Counted from the stretch's first letter, positions 9,077 to 19,123 are shown. The stretch: DNA of 64,000 bases from Nematopogon swammerdamellus (GCA_946902875.1 OX336348.1:14843741-14907740); one strand, 5' to 3'. Numbers and translations are program-made. The notes: generated from the letters alone by a model not told the origin.

Positions 9077-10318
9077 TACACACATATTTACCCAGATCTT
9101 TTCCGCTGCATTCCAGACACTCAACATGGCTTTGTGAAAGGACGATCTACCGTTACAAATCTATCCTCTTTTCTTCATACTATCTTAAACAACATGGAAA
9201 AGGGTGGGCAGGTTGACGTGATATACACTGACTTTGAAAAAGCCTTCGATCGTGTGGATCATGTCATCCTGCTCGCAAAATTGCAAAGGCTTGGTATGCA
9301 GGGCGATTTATTGCGATGGATTGAATCATATTTAACTCGTCGGTCGCAAGTAGTTAAAATTTGTGAATTCCGGTCTAACGCTGTGATAATTCCATCAGGT
9401 GTCCCACAAGGATCACACCTTGGTCCATTATTTTATGTAGTGTACATATACGACATATACACGTGCTTAACAAATGCTAAACACTGGCTTTATGCTGATG
9501 ACAAAAAAGTAGCACGCCAAATTAAAAATCTTTCCGACTGTCATATACTTCAGGATGAACTCAATAAACTGTCTCAATACTATTCACAGAACAGAATCTC
9601 CGTCAATGTTGTTAAATGTCAAAGCATTAGCTTCACTCGCAGAAAGAAGCCGATACATTTCACATATACCTTAAATAACTCCAATATTATCCAAATTAAT
9701 ACTGTCCGTGATCTTGGAGTAGTCTTAGATAATAAATTAACTTTCATTGAACACATTGATCACATCAGTAATAAAGCATATAAAAATCTTGGATTTGTTC
9801 TGCGAGTGTGTAAACCACTCGCAAATATTTCTTGTATCAAGACAGTATATTTTGCCTACGTGCGTAGTACACTTGAATATGCCAGTGTAATTTGGTCTCC
9901 ACGATACGATATTCATAAATTACGCTTAGAACGGATACAAAAAAATTTTATTAAACATTTGAATTTTAAAGTAAGGATGCCACTAGAGAATAACTACATT
10001 ATGAGTTGCCGGAATTTTAAAATACTTACCCTTGAAGAGAGGAGACTCTTAGCAGATACTACCTTGCTATTTGATGTGGTGCGCGGACGCTTGGATAGCA
10101 CTGAACTAGTGGGGATTGTTGGACTAAACGTCCCACAGCGTCGTACACGTCACACAGCTCTCCTCCACGAGCCCGCGCACCACACCAACTATGCTCAGGA
10201 CTCAGTTTTCACTAGAATTGTACGTAACTTCAATGATCTATTTGCTGATACTGACATTTTTCACCTATCTAGATCAAAATTCAGAAATGAGATTATAAAG
10301 ACATTGATGAGCGAATAA
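9077..10318 (+). pseudogene. Jockey-type reverse transcriptase, downstream half
   Basis: Uninterrupted to the TAA at 10316-10318. Shows motif A TDFEKAFDRVDH, motif B SGVPQGSHLGPLFY, motif C LYADD, then the thumb and C-terminal region (TVRDLGVVLDNKLTF, RSTLEYASVIWSP) of Jockey/CR1-group elements. Catalytic Asp residues of motifs A and C are intact. With the upstream half it makes a 5'-truncated but otherwise well-preserved copy; the MITE is the only break seen here. Confidence 0.9.
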
Positions 10319-10378
10319 GTATCACATGCATTAATAACCACAGTTTATTTTTTTATTTTTTCATATATATCTCCATAT
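10319..10378 (+). other. Jockey 3' UTR, first part, with LTR-element target site
   Basis: Sixty bases after the Jockey stop. Bases 10375-10378 (ATAT) are the left target duplication of the LTR element; the right copy is 16500-16503, after which the Jockey 3' UTR resumes. Confidence 0.75.
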
Positions 10379-10616
10379 TATTAAAACGCTTCGTCGAAAC
10401 AGTATAATATTTTATTAATATTTCACACACAACGCTATCGTCCGCCTGTCTTGGAGGAATCGCACCCGCCCGCGCCGCCGCCCGTCGACAAAACTGTCGC
10501 ACGTTTCTTTTTATTTTTTTCGTTTTTTCCATTTACCCCCTTTTTTCGCTCCTTTCTTTCTCGTTTTGTCTCTGTCTCACATTCCACCACTTACATTCTA
10601 AGATTACTATCTAACA
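10379..10616 (-). repeat. LTR1 3' LTR
   Basis: 238 bp, on the minus strand starting TGTTAGATAG and ending TTTTAATA, so the ends are TG and TA rather than TG and CA. Matches 16262-16499. No clear polypurine tract is seen just upstream on the element strand. Confidence 0.85.
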
Positions 10617-10934
10617 GATTCGGCCATCCGATAACTTAACACGTCCCCGTGTAACAAATCTAATCAAGAAAGAAATATAAAAAAAAAATTAAATTTTAAA
10701 TTCTACGTAATACTACTACCTACTAATATTATAAGATTAACGCAGAAAATGGATCATTGAATTAGGAATTATACATTACTTTCTCTGGATAATTATAATA
10801 GTAATCGCTACTTATATTTAGTTAAATTTAACTGATCTTTCACTAACCCAATTTTATTTTAAACTGATTATAATTTAATTAACCTCTCATAACTCCATTT
10901 ACAATCTCAGTGCCAGCTATTCTTCACATTTCTT
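10617..10934 (-). other. LTR1 AT-rich 3' non-coding segment
   Basis: About 320 bases of AT-rich DNA between the 3' LTR and the 36-bp repeats. No ORF, structure or recognised motif. Confidence 0.5.
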
Positions 10935-11320
10935 CAGCACTGCCACTTAATAATAAAAATAAACCAGTGCCTTTCTCCGCACTGCCACTTAATCAAAAAC
11001 CAGTGCCGTTCTACGCACTGCCGCTTAATACTAAACCAGTGCCTTTCTCCGCACTGCCACTTATTCCCAAACCAGTGCTTTTCCCAGCACTGCCACTTAT
11101 TACTAAACCAGTGCATTTCTCCGCACTGCCACTTATTACTAGACCAGCGCCTTTCTCCGCACTGCCACTTATTACTAAACCAGTGCATTTCTCCGCACTG
11201 CCACTTATTACTAAACCAGTGCCTTTCTCCGCACTGCCACTTATTCCCAAACCAGTGCTTTTCCCAGCACTGCCACTTATTACTAAACCAGTGCATTTCT
11301 CCGCACTGCCACTTACAAAA
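10935..11320 (-). repeat. 36-bp minisatellite in the LTR1 3' region
   Basis: About 10.7 copies of a 36-base unit (CTCCGCACTGCCACTTATTA followed by CTAAACCAGTGCCTTT). Because 36 is a multiple of three, several frames stay open on both strands (ALPLITKPV and SGSAEKCTGLV repeats). Units alternate in ordered variants, which implies duplication of multi-unit blocks. It lies after the integrase gene, where some LTR elements have an extra ORF, but no methionine-led protein of known type is visible. Confidence 0.85.
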
Positions 11321-11529
11321 TCCATTGTCTCTCCCAGCATAACCTCTTCTCATAGATATCGGATATGTTTTACAATAACAAATTTAGATTGTGTTCTCGA
11401 TGAAAGATATATTTAACTACACATATCTTATTTTCAGTCAAATCATATACATTGATTACTTTATGATACAAAAGATCCAAAACAATATCATTTGATTCAT
11501 TTTACTTCTTAGACACTCTCAAGGATTCA

Positions 11530-12001
11530 TTATACATCAATTTCATTTACTCGGTCGCTTCCATCAGAATTAGGACTCTCATTTGCCTCAACGCTTGCCA
11601 TAGACGCATCCTCATCGCTATCCTCACTGTCTTCGCCTATCTTATAGTTAAGCCACGGTAATATCCTGTCTACAGCCACGATGTTTTTATAGAATTTCCC
11701 TTTTTTGTCAGAGGTGTATCCTGCACTTCATACCTGTCATTGTCTAATACTGCCGTCACGCGGTCAGGACCGCTGTATTTAGGGATAAGTTTGCGACTCT
11801 TGTCAGCACTATTATTATTAGACGGACCCGCTTTCTGAAGACTAACTAAATCATTTATACGAAAAATAGGGGGTGTTTTCCATTTTCTGTTAAAGGTATT
11901 TCTCTGACGATCCTGATTTTTATGTACATGAGAGATTACTTCAGTTCGTAACTGAAGTATGTTCGGTTCTGTCCCAGTAACCTCGTCTAGTGAATTTTTT
12001 T
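11530..12001 (-). pseudogene. LTR1 integrase C-terminal region, frame-shifted
   Basis: In the frame adjacent to the core integrase ORF the minus strand reads KNSLDEVTGTEP, RKWKTPPIFRINDLVSLQK and KLIPKYSGPDRVTAVLDNDRYEV, typical of the C-terminal part of gypsy integrases, ending in an acidic Ser/Asp/Glu tail. It is cut off from the core by a shift in a T-run at about 11993-12003, which could be a real indel or a homopolymer sequencing error. Confidence 0.65.
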
Positions 12002-12472
12002 TTATACTCGCGCTTCGGTCATGCCGACTGGTTTGTAACTGAATAACACCTCGGCTGGCGTCTTACCTATTCCTTTATTCAACGTATTGTTGAGTCCCCA
12101 CTGTACAGTGCTTACGCACTCGTCCCACGACTTCTCATCTTTCCCATGACTAGACGCGGCGATGGCGCTAAGTATGGACCTGTTGTAGCACTCGATTTGT
12201 CCGTTGGCTCGCGGTGTCGCGACCGCGTTTCTTATATGCTTAACGTTAAGAGCTTGTATGAATTCCCCGAACAACCGAATTGTAAATGACGTACCACGAT
12301 CAGATACGAGTCTAGTTGGCACCCCGAAGGTATTGAAGTAGTCTTTAAGTACTGCAACTGACGCGTTGGACCTAGTATTCCTAACTGGTTTAATAACAAT
12401 AAATTTCGTGAAGGCGTCGATGATGCACAAGAGGTAAGAATGCCCCTTTTTACTTCTTACAAACGGCCCCAA
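12002..12472 (-). CDS. LTR1 integrase catalytic core
   Basis: 156-codon frame with the DDE triad: IDAFTKFIV (first Asp), VSDRGTSFT (second Asp) and ANGQIECYNRS (Glu), the family signature of retroviral-type integrases that join element DNA to the chromosome. Separated from the zinc-binding part by about 90 bases in another frame and from the C-terminal domain by the T-run shift. Part of a defective pol. Confidence 0.85.
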   Translation of the reverse strand: MGPFVRSKKGHSYLLCIIDAFTKFIVIKPVRNTRSNASVAVLKDYFNTFGVPTRLVSDRGTSFTIRLFGEFIQALNVKHIRNAVATPRANGQIECYNRSILSAIAASSHGKDEKSWDECVSTVQWGLNNTLNKGIGKTPAEVLFSYKPVGMTEARV

Positions 12473-12562
12473 ATGATCGATATGTACCGTGTGAAATGGA
12501 CGATCATATTTTGGGATGGGGTGCAGAAACCCTGGTTTCTTTCCACCTGGTGTTTTAATAAA

Positions 12563-12937
12563 TTAACATTCGAGACAGGATTCGACGTATTTCTTAACAA
12601 ATCGCCTCATTTTAGCAAACCAATAGGTCTCGCGAATTTTACTAAGCGTTTTGTCGAATGAAAAGTGTCCAATGTCATCATGGCACTGCTTTAAGATATG
12701 CCATCGAACGCCTTTTGGCACGACAAGCTTATCGCCTAGATCAGTCCTTCGATAGATTAGATCTCCTTTTATGAGGAAGTTGTCGCGCACTTGCTTTGCC
12801 TGTTCATCATCAGTCGTCTTAAGAATATCTACCATGCGACGAATCTCCTGGTCGACACTTTGCACCGTCGCTATCCACGTAGCATTAGAAACGCTCATTA
12901 CCGCGAGTACTTCCCGATCCCGAGTATTGTGAACCAA
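12563..12937 (-). pseudogene. LTR1 integrase N-terminal HHCC domain and linker
   Basis: Peptide includes the zinc-binding HHCC arrangement (ILKQCHDDIGHFSFDKTLSK ... YVESCLEC), preceded by the connection region downstream of RNase H. It overlaps the RNase H frame by about 40 bases in a different frame, so at least one indel separates them. Confidence 0.8.
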
Positions 12938-13212
12938 TCGTTGTTTTCAGAAGAGCTGCATACAGGATTTCTACTTAAGGCATCAACGTGCGCCATGTTT
13001 TTCCCCGGTCTATATTCGATATAATGGTCAAATTCTTGCATTGCACCCCACCAACGAGCTACGCGTGGAATCATGTCCCTCTTCGTAAAGTTTGCACGTA
13101 ATGAGTTGCAATCGGTAAGTATTTTAGAATGTATCCCGATCAAATAGACTCTAAACCTCTGTAACGATGCGAATGCGACCACGGCTAAGGTCTCGAGTTC
13201 GTAAGAAGTCAT
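12898..13212 (-). pseudogene. LTR1 RNase H, distal part
   Basis: Reads MTSYELETLAVVAFASLQRF, ILTDCNSLRA and NMAHVDALSRNP: the E, D and D positions of the RT-linked RNase H of Ty3/gypsy. It is separated from upstream RNase H by an in-frame TAA at about 13245 (AVA-stop-FSRQTSPEEQ). Confidence 0.8.
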
Positions 13213-13678
13213 GTGCTGTTCTTCGGGCGAAGTCTGCCGGCTAAATTACGCAACGGCACGCATTTGACTATTCCCGTCCCTCTGTATTAATATACCACCA
13301 ATGCCTATTTTGGACGCGTCAGTGTGTAACTCCGTTTCAGCATTTGGATCGTATAAGGCCAAAATCGGTCGATTCACCAACTCTAACTTCAGCGCCTCAA
13401 ACGCTTTCGCTTGGTCATCTCCCCATTTCCATTTGGCGTCCTTCTTTAATAACGTCGTTAAGGGTCGCGCTATTACGGAGAAATTTCTAACAAAACGTCT
13501 AAAGTAGCTCGCCAGTCCAACAAACTGACGGATGTTGTGTTGGGACGAAGGACTTGGAAATTTCGATACCGCATCTATTTTTCTCGCTCCCGGGCGAATA
13601 CCGCGTCGCGATACTTCAAAGTCGACCCTAGAAAGTCGACTTCTTCTTTAGAGAAGACGCACTTGGACAGTTTCAGCG
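13213..13678 (-). pseudogene. LTR1 RT thumb/connection and first RNase H Asp; upstream RT deleted
   Basis: Minus-strand pieces LKLSKCVFSKEEVDFLG, then after a short frame slip VSRRGIRPGARKIDAVSKF, QHNIRQFVGLASYFRRFVRN, and ELHTDASKIGIGGILIQ (first RNase H Asp). This is the part downstream of the YADD box. Everything from protease through the RT palm is missing: gag ends at 13679 and this begins at once. The slip sits in a short duplication of GTCGACTTT at about 13612-13634. Confidence 0.8.
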
Positions 13679-15154
13679 TTAGGCCTCAGAGGGGTTCGCG
13701 TTGCTTTTAAAATAACAGTCCGCAGCTAGATGCCCTACCTTGTCACAAACGGTGCACTTCATCGGTTTTTTTTTTTTTTTTTTTTTATGGAAACTGACAC
13801 GGTTGGCTACATCACCTACAACATCCGTGATGTCAGCCCATAACACCAGGTGAACTTGGTGCCACGTCAGTGCTTCCCTTCGGTCGTGCTTAGTCGGTTG
13901 ATTAGTGCACTTGAATTTAGGGTGTCCTAACTCACCACAGTTAAAGCATTTAATGTTTGACTGTCGGGTAGGGTTCGCATTATTATTAAGAGGACACTTC
14001 GACCTTATGTGTCCAACTTCTCCACATCCGTAACATTTGTTATGCATCCCGGGCGCGATTTGTCTTTGTTTGTCCGTCAACGTACGTTTTGGCGCGAGTT
14101 TGATGCTACGTAAGTAACTTAATAGTTTATTGGGATCATCATACCGCGCGGCCTCCGCTCCCATCCTAATGGACCTATCTTCTATTCCCAGGAGGAGACA
14201 GTCAACCGCGTGTTTTCCTACAATGCCGCATCTATTTAAAAGTGTCTGTTTTTCGTAGTAGTACTCCTCTAGAGGTTCTCCGAATTTAGCCTTCCTATCC
14301 AGCATCTCCGTGAGCATGACCCCATAATTCTCCTCACCTGGAAATGCTTCTAATAACTTCTCTTGCCACTCGCTCCACGTGAACATCACCGTGGGCAACC
14401 CTTGATACCACTTTTGTGCCATACCGGTTAGTTTTGGCAGCGCGTTGTGAGTAACTTCCCTATCTGTGTACCCGTAAATTTTTGAAATTTCGTTTATTTT
14501 CGTCAGCCATACGCTCATTGTTTGTGTGCGCTTGGCCGGATCAAACTCCGGAATAGTATTGTGAACCAAAGAGAATTTTTCTACGTGCGACCTCTCAAAA
14601 GGCCCTTTCATTAAATCTACTAACTTCTTGATGGAGTCGACCGAGATCATGTCCGTTTTATCGGAATTCTTAATACTAGCATTTGTTTCCTTTCTGTGCG
14701 ACTGACCTTCGTTAACACTACGCGAAGGGGTCAAGGATCGTCGGCGATCCGCTGTACGCCCGACGGTTCGGCGGTGACGTGTCGAAGTACTACGACGTCG
14801 CGACTTACTACGCGATAAACGTTCTGTCGTTTCGTCACTGCTGTTGGACCTCCTCCGCATCGGGGTGCGAGAGCGCCTGCCGCGACGACGGTAAGCACGA
14901 GCGCGCCTGCCCCGCGAGCGCGATCGCGAAGCCCGCTCCCGGTCTCGGCGCCTTGGAGTCACCTCGCTGCCACCGTCCTCGCTGTCTGCACGCCGCTGCC
15001 GTCGCACCGATCGCCGCGAGCCGCTTCTGATTCGCCGATCACTTCCGTGCCTTCGCCGCTGGAGCGGAGGAGTACCACTCCCGTGAGGCCCGGCAGGAGA
15101 GCGACCACGCCGCCGCCGACTCCGGCTCAATCTCTCTCCCTCCGGTACATCCAT
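13679..15154 (-). CDS. LTR1 Gag with SR-rich N-terminus and CCHC knuckles
   Basis: 491 codons from an ATG at 15154. The first 130 residues are Arg/Ser-rich (repeated RRRS/SRSR). Then comes a retrotransposon-type Gag region (VWLTKINEISKIYGYTDREV, MAQKWYQGLP, EYYYEKQTLLNRCGI), followed by CCHC knuckles near residues 373 (CYGCGEVGHIRSKC), 402 (CFNCGELGHPKFKC) and 466 (CTVCDKVGHLAADC). It would package RNA into particles. The gap between knuckles 2 and 3 contains a SINE tail read as protein, without breaking the frame. The SR-like N-terminus is unusual for Gag and could direct RNA binding or nuclear localisation (inference). Confidence 0.85.
   Translation of the reverse strand: MDVPEGERLSRSRRRRGRSPAGPHGSGTPPLQRRRHGSDRRIRSGSRRSVRRQRRADSEDGGSEVTPRRRDRERASRSRSRGRRARAYRRRGRRSRTPMRRRSNSSDETTERLSRSKSRRRSTSTRHRRTVGRTADRRRSLTPSRSVNEGQSHRKETNASIKNSDKTDMISVDSIKKLVDLMKGPFERSHVEKFSLVHNTIPEFDPAKRTQTMSVWLTKINEISKIYGYTDREVTHNALPKLTGMAQKWYQGLPTVMFTWSEWQEKLLEAFPGEENYGVMLTEMLDRKAKFGEPLEEYYYEKQTLLNRCGIVGKHAVDCLLLGIEDRSIRMGAEAARYDDPNKLLSYLRSIKLAPKRTLTDKQRQIAPGMHNKCYGCGEVGHIRSKCPLNNNANPTRQSNIKCFNCGELGHPKFKCTNQPTKHDRREALTWHQVHLVLWADITDVVGDVANRVSFHKKKKKKKPMKCTVCDKVGHLAADCYFKSNANPSEA
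13766..13878 (-). mobile_element. SINE 3' tail inserted in the gag frame
   Basis: On the minus strand the sequence runs AAGCACTGACGTGGCACC ... GGGCTGACATCACGGATG ... GTCAGTTTCCAT and ends in an A-tract (13766-13786). The same tail occurs at 51311-51412 and, worn, at 33488-33570. CCGA occurs on both sides, a possible short target duplication. It adds about 37 residues to Gag, ending in Lys repeats. Confidence 0.8.
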
Positions 15155-15334
15155 GATTTATCTGAAGTCATCGTCCACATATTTTATTATCCTACTGCGA
15201 ATTTCAACATTAGGTAGGTACAAAGTACCTACTTACCGACGAGGGTATTGGGGTATTCACAGTTTTATTTAACTTCAAGCATACCACAGACGATACAAAC
15301 AATTACACAGTACACACTCAATACACGGGATATG

Positions 15335-15667
15335 GCAAAAAAAAATTGTTTTCCGTAAAGTCGGTTTACGGACGATAGTTTTACGTGATAACGTCATAAA
15401 GAAACACAGCTATAAGAATTACCGTATGTTTTCGTACGGCACCCCTATCGCTGCCGTACGCCGTACATTTGTCGATTTCTAGCCTCGATTACCGTACGAT
15501 ACGGCAATTACCGTACGTTTGGCAACACTGCCGCTTGGGCCGATTGTGCCTCTCTATCGCTTGTTACCCGCTCTCGCTTGCACACACAGGCTCAGATGGA
15601 ACGTGACACTTTTTCGTGCGCGCAGCCGGTGTTCATCAATTTATAAGACGTTATCACGTCAAAAAGA
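15335..15667 (-). repeat. Interspersed repeat R-G, copy 2 (reverse), inside the LTR1 leader
   Basis: Reverse copy of the 3735 family, from the T/A-rich end at about 15335 to GACGTCAAAAA near 15667. Its centre holds a run of palindromes based on TACGGTAAT/CCGTACG at about 15418-15530 that is absent from copy 1 but shared with 62850-62930. Inserted between the gag start and the 5' LTR. Confidence 0.75.
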
Positions 15668-16261
15668 AACAATAATATTTCATATTACAAGTCATTTTCA
15701 AGGAATTAATTAATAAAAATAATTAAAACATCCAATAAGATTTTTATAAAGTATCTGAGGCCAGAATTAAAACAAAATGCATAATTAAAAGACGTAAAAT
15801 CAAATTCACAATAAAAAAATAAAAATAAAAAAAAAAAAAACTTTCCTCTCAGATTAAAATCTCAAAATACAAAGGATAATGGGCAAACCTCTATGAGTAT
15901 GTTAAATTGCAATACACAAGGTAGGTAGCGCCTGCAGCGCAACACTGATCACTCTGCTCACCCCGATTATTGGTATAAAGCGTGTGTATAAGACCCTCAG
16001 TCTAGTACCTTCACCCTGATTTAATTTTAGTTGGCTTTACTTTAACAAGGAAACCCTATTAAATCAGTCAGTGACTATCCACCCACACATCCCCGGCATG
16101 ATAATACAATGTATGTAGTTAGTTAAATAATACGGAACAACGACTCACCTTGAATCCGATATAATTATGTTCTTTCTTACCAAATCCGATGCTTAACCCA
16201 ATCCAGTGGCATCCGACCGACCCAAAGTCGCAGCGCGTGGATGTTGTCTCACTTCTGAAGC
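15668..16261 (-). other. LTR1 5' leader
   Basis: About 600 bases between the 5' LTR and the R-G insert. AT-rich with an A-tract at 15815-15840; no protein or structured RNA recognised. The bases right after the 5' LTR on the element strand (GCTTCAGAAGTGAG) do not match a tRNA 3' end I recognise, so the primer is unassigned. Confidence 0.5.
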
Positions 16262-16499
16262 TATTAAAACGCTTCGTCGAAACAGTATAATATTTTATTA
16301 ATATTTCACACACAACGCTATCGTCCGCCTGTCTTGGAGGAATCGCACCCGCCCGCGCCGCCGTCCGTCGACAAAACTGTCGCACGTTTCTTTTTATTTT
16401 TTTCGTTTTTTCCATTTACCCCCTTTTTTCGCTCCTTTCTTTCTCGTTTTGTCTCTGTCTCACATTCCACCACTTACATTCTAAGATTACTATCTAACA
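16262..16499 (-). repeat. LTR1 5' LTR
   Basis: 238 bp matching 10379-10616. Its outer edge abuts the ATAT target duplication at 16500-16503. Confidence 0.85.
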
Positions 16500-16650
16500 A
16501 TATGTCATGTTTCCTAGCTCGTAATTAATGTAATCCCTTATGGAAATCTTTAATAGGCCATCGTAAGTGTTCATTCTATGTGTATAATTTGTATAACTTG
16601 TGCTGTTGATTTCCTGAAAAATAAAGAAAGAAAAGAAAAAAAGAAATGAA
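16500..16650 (+). other. Jockey 3' UTR, second part, with A-rich end
   Basis: Continues the Jockey 3' end after LTR1 and terminates in CCTGAAAAATAAAGAAAG and an A-rich tract, as expected for the 3' end of a poly(A)-type non-LTR element. Confidence 0.65.
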
Positions 16651-16684
16651 AAATGGTAAGAGAAACCTAAAGATCATTTTCAAA

Positions 16685-16946
16685 TACCTATTCAACGATA
16701 CCCCACTTAACAAAGTCAACTTTAATTTTTTTCTTTTTCACAATATGGCACCTAGTTGTCGCCATATTGAATTTTCATTACTGTCATGTCTTTAGTGACA
16801 CAAGATTAAGACGAATCGATTGACGTAAGAATCATCAAAATCGGCCCACGCGTTTGGTCTCTAGCGTGCCACAAAGGAACAAACATACATACATACATAC
16901 ATAGGCTGATAAACACATTACCCTCCTTTGCGTCGCGCAGTCGGGT
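16685..16946 (+). repeat. Diverged relative of the A1 outer end
   Basis: Ends ACATTACCCTCCTTTGCGTC ... CAGTCGGGTAAAAA and contains GATACCCCACTTAAC and AATCGATTGACG blocks in the same order as the A1 outer segment (compare 7340-7603). ACAT microsatellite at 16883-16902. A distant family member. Confidence 0.6.
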
Positions 16947-17034
16947 AAAAATAACACATGTTTTTTATTTTATTAAATATTTCGGCGAATAAAGCCGTCT
17001 TCAGTAATTATAGTATCATAGTATATCATAGTTT

Positions 17035-17240
17035 GAAAAAATAAAAAACTATTTAAAAAAATATAAAAACCGCCTTCAAAAATGTATGAAATAAAAATCG
17101 AACCCTAGAGTTGAAGGCGATCGGTTATTTTTGCTTGCTTTAGCACCACCGCCTTCAACTCTAGGGTTCGGTTTTTATTTTTTTATTTCATACATTTTTG
17201 AAGGCGGTTTTTATATTTTTTTAAATAGTTTTTTATTTCA
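17035..17240. repeat. Long hairpin (about 88-bp arms, about 30-base loop)
   Basis: Left arm 17036-17118 (AAAAACTATTTAAAAAAATA ... CTAGAGTTGAAGGCG) is the near-perfect inverse of 17147-17236. Non-coding; a transcript would form a long stem. Confidence 0.85.
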
Positions 17241-17259
17241 CAGTTTTTTTAGTAATTTT

Positions 17260-17488
17260 TATTTGCTATTAATGTACTCGGCGGAATCGCCTCGCGATTC
17301 TGCCTCGGTTTCCAATCCGATCTTGACCAAAAAAAAAATGGGACCACCTTGGAGCTAGACTGAACCGAACACAAAAAGAATCATCGAAATCGGTTCACAA
17401 TTGGGGAAGATATTGCTGAACATACATAAAAAAAAATACATACAGCCGAACATAGAACCTCCTCCTTTTTTGAAGTCGGTTAAAAAGA
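17260..17488 (+). repeat. Interspersed repeat end ending TTTTTTGAAGTCGGTTAAAAAG
   Basis: Contains TTGACCAAAAAA, a GGACCACCTTGGAGCTAGAC block and the end CCTCCTCCTTTTTTGAAGTC-GGTTAAAAAG. The inverse end is at 53049-53075 (TTTAACCGACTTCAAAAAAA). Another element class abutting A-runs, similar in style to A1. Confidence 0.55.
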
Positions 17489-17569
17489 CAGAGTAACCAA
17501 TACAATAAATAGAACCTTTGACTTATGCGGCAGAGCCTGTGCGCCACATGAAACATTTTCTATGAGCTG

Positions 17570-17815
17570 TTACCCTGGGGAATACTGAAAAGGCATCGGA
17601 TAATGAGCATAAGTAATATACATACTGGTCGACGGCCGCATCCATTCTTGAGTCGTGTTAGTGGAGTGTGACGGTTGCGACCCTGGTGTCACAAGCTGCT
17701 CCACGTCCGGGGGAGAGTCCGGGCTGTCCGGGGCAGTCCAATGACTACTATTTGAGCCGGCTCCGTACACTGCCCTGCCGCTGGATCGTCGGCGGGAGGC
17801 TCCAGAACTGGTGCA
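17570..17815 (-). CDS. Candidate last exon of the Myb/SANT-like gene (exon 4)
   Basis: A minus-strand frame opens just after TATCTAGAG (AG acceptor at 17816-17817; an alternative acceptor is two bases upstream) and runs 82 codons to TAA at 17570. The peptide is Ser/Pro/Thr-rich (SSHWTAPDSPDSPPDVEQL) with a final YPMPFQYSPG, as in disordered tails of regulatory proteins. It is in phase with exon 3 if that exon splices at 33749. No known domain. It may instead belong to an unrelated gene or be a chance frame; the second acceptor gives a shorter alternative frame. Confidence 0.4.
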   Translation of the reverse strand, partial: CTSSGASRRRSSGRAVYGAGSNSSHWTAPDSPDSPPDVEQLVTPGSQPSHSTNTTQEWMRPSTSMYITYAHYPMPFQYSPG

Positions 17816-17821
17816 CTCTAG

Positions 17822-18618
17822 ATATTACAAATTATTTAAGTTAATTATTATTATAATCAGTGATTAGCTAAAGCAGACGTGTTATTTCAGGCTGAGTTAG
17901 AGTAGAACGAAAAGGAGTTCCGGGCAAAACATTTCGCCAGTACCACTAACAATGATTCCAAAAATATTCTACATTAGTCTGCTTCGGTCACGAGTCAGTA
18001 AGCCTGGATACGAAATACGGCATCGTTTGTATGAGAACCGAGGTAGCCGCCAAAGGGGTGTGAAGTCTGAGGCGGGAGCGGCGCATGGAACGCCGTGATT
18101 GGCCGAGCGAGTAGGTAGCCAAGTGACGCCAGTCTTCCATACGTTTGAACGGGATTCATACAATAAGTCGCTCATTGTGTCGATTCGCGATGAAAAGATG
18201 AAACGGATTTAACAATATTTAACCCTTCTTTACATCAAGGGAATAATATAACTTTCTCTTAAATGAACAAAGGCAACGCCCCTTTCACAATTTTGCGAAT
18301 TTGCAGATTTTCGCATAAACACGATAATAGTTCTAAGTTCTGAGATACCTCGGATACTTTATTATAAATCTACATCAAATTTCCAAAACAATGATATGTA
18401 AGACCTCGTACATTGGTATTATCTTATTGGAGTATTTGTTATTGGAATTTTCCAAAATTAAAAAAATAATGTTAGAAAGTCGAAAAGTTTTGTAACCAAA
18501 AAAAAAAAAATTATATTATTAACAACTATTTGCTAATTACTTAGCCAACGATATGACAAATTATATTGCAATATGACTTCGCGAAAAATTCGCGAAAATC
18601 TACCCTACCATAAAAAAT
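17822..18618. other. Putative intron sequence without features
   Basis: AT-rich except 17985-18150. The bases AGGCTTACTGACTCGTG (minus strand, about 17987-18003) recur at 33315-33331. No supported gene. Confidence 0.4.
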
Positions 18619-18686
18619 TTATGAGTACCCACCTCGATATTTAATTTTTTTACGGTAAAATGAGGTGTTCCAGGCTTTGCCTTTTT
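18619..18686 (+). repeat. Partial tandem unit split by the A1-family insertion
   Basis: Reads ACCCACCTCGATATTTAATT ... GGTGTTCCAGGCTTTGCCTTTTT. The same unit recurs at 31888-31960, followed by TTTTTTAACAAACTAACCAG at both 31871 and 31953. The units were thus neighbours before the 18687-31870 insertion. Confidence 0.7.
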
Positions 18687-19123
18687 ACCCGACTATGGCA
18701 GAGCCAAAAAGGAGGGTAATGTGGTTGGCAGTCTATGTGGCTGGGTATGTACGGATGTTCCATCGTAACTGCTAAACTACTCATTCGATTTTGATGATCG
18801 TGGTGTCTATCGATTTGTTATGATGGTGCCCTTGTCATAGGGTACCAAATTTTTCCATAAATTAAAAATGGCGGCCGTGGGACCCCATATTGTCACACTT
18901 TAAAAAAATATTTTCTTCAAACCCCACCGAGTGGGCTATCATTGTCAAGAGCTTCTAAAGGCGATTTCAAAAATATAAGACACTTAATGGTTTAAACCAA
19001 AATAAATGAAATAAAAAATTATAAGCCCAACCGTGGTTCGGATTCCACGTAAAACTGTAGGTCCCTTCAGATTCAGATTCAGATATTTATTTTGCCATAT
19101 TTATTATTCCCTTACCTTATAGG

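Larger units (their letters stand above)
10379..16499 (-). mobile_element. Ty3/gypsy-like LTR retrotransposon (LTR1), internally deleted
   Basis: 6.1-kb element bounded by two 238-bp direct repeats (10379-10616, 16262-16499), very similar to each other and flanked by ATAT on both sides. Coding order on the minus strand is gag, C-terminal RT, RNase H, integrase. It sits inside the Jockey 3' UTR. Similar LTRs imply a fairly recent insertion, yet protease and the RT active-site region are missing, so it must have moved as a defective copy or been deleted later. Confidence 0.9.

Noticed and set aside
17969..18175. 68-residue frame as another exon of the Myb/SANT-like gene
   Set aside because: No splice signals in phase and part of it is a short repeat shared with 33315-33331.
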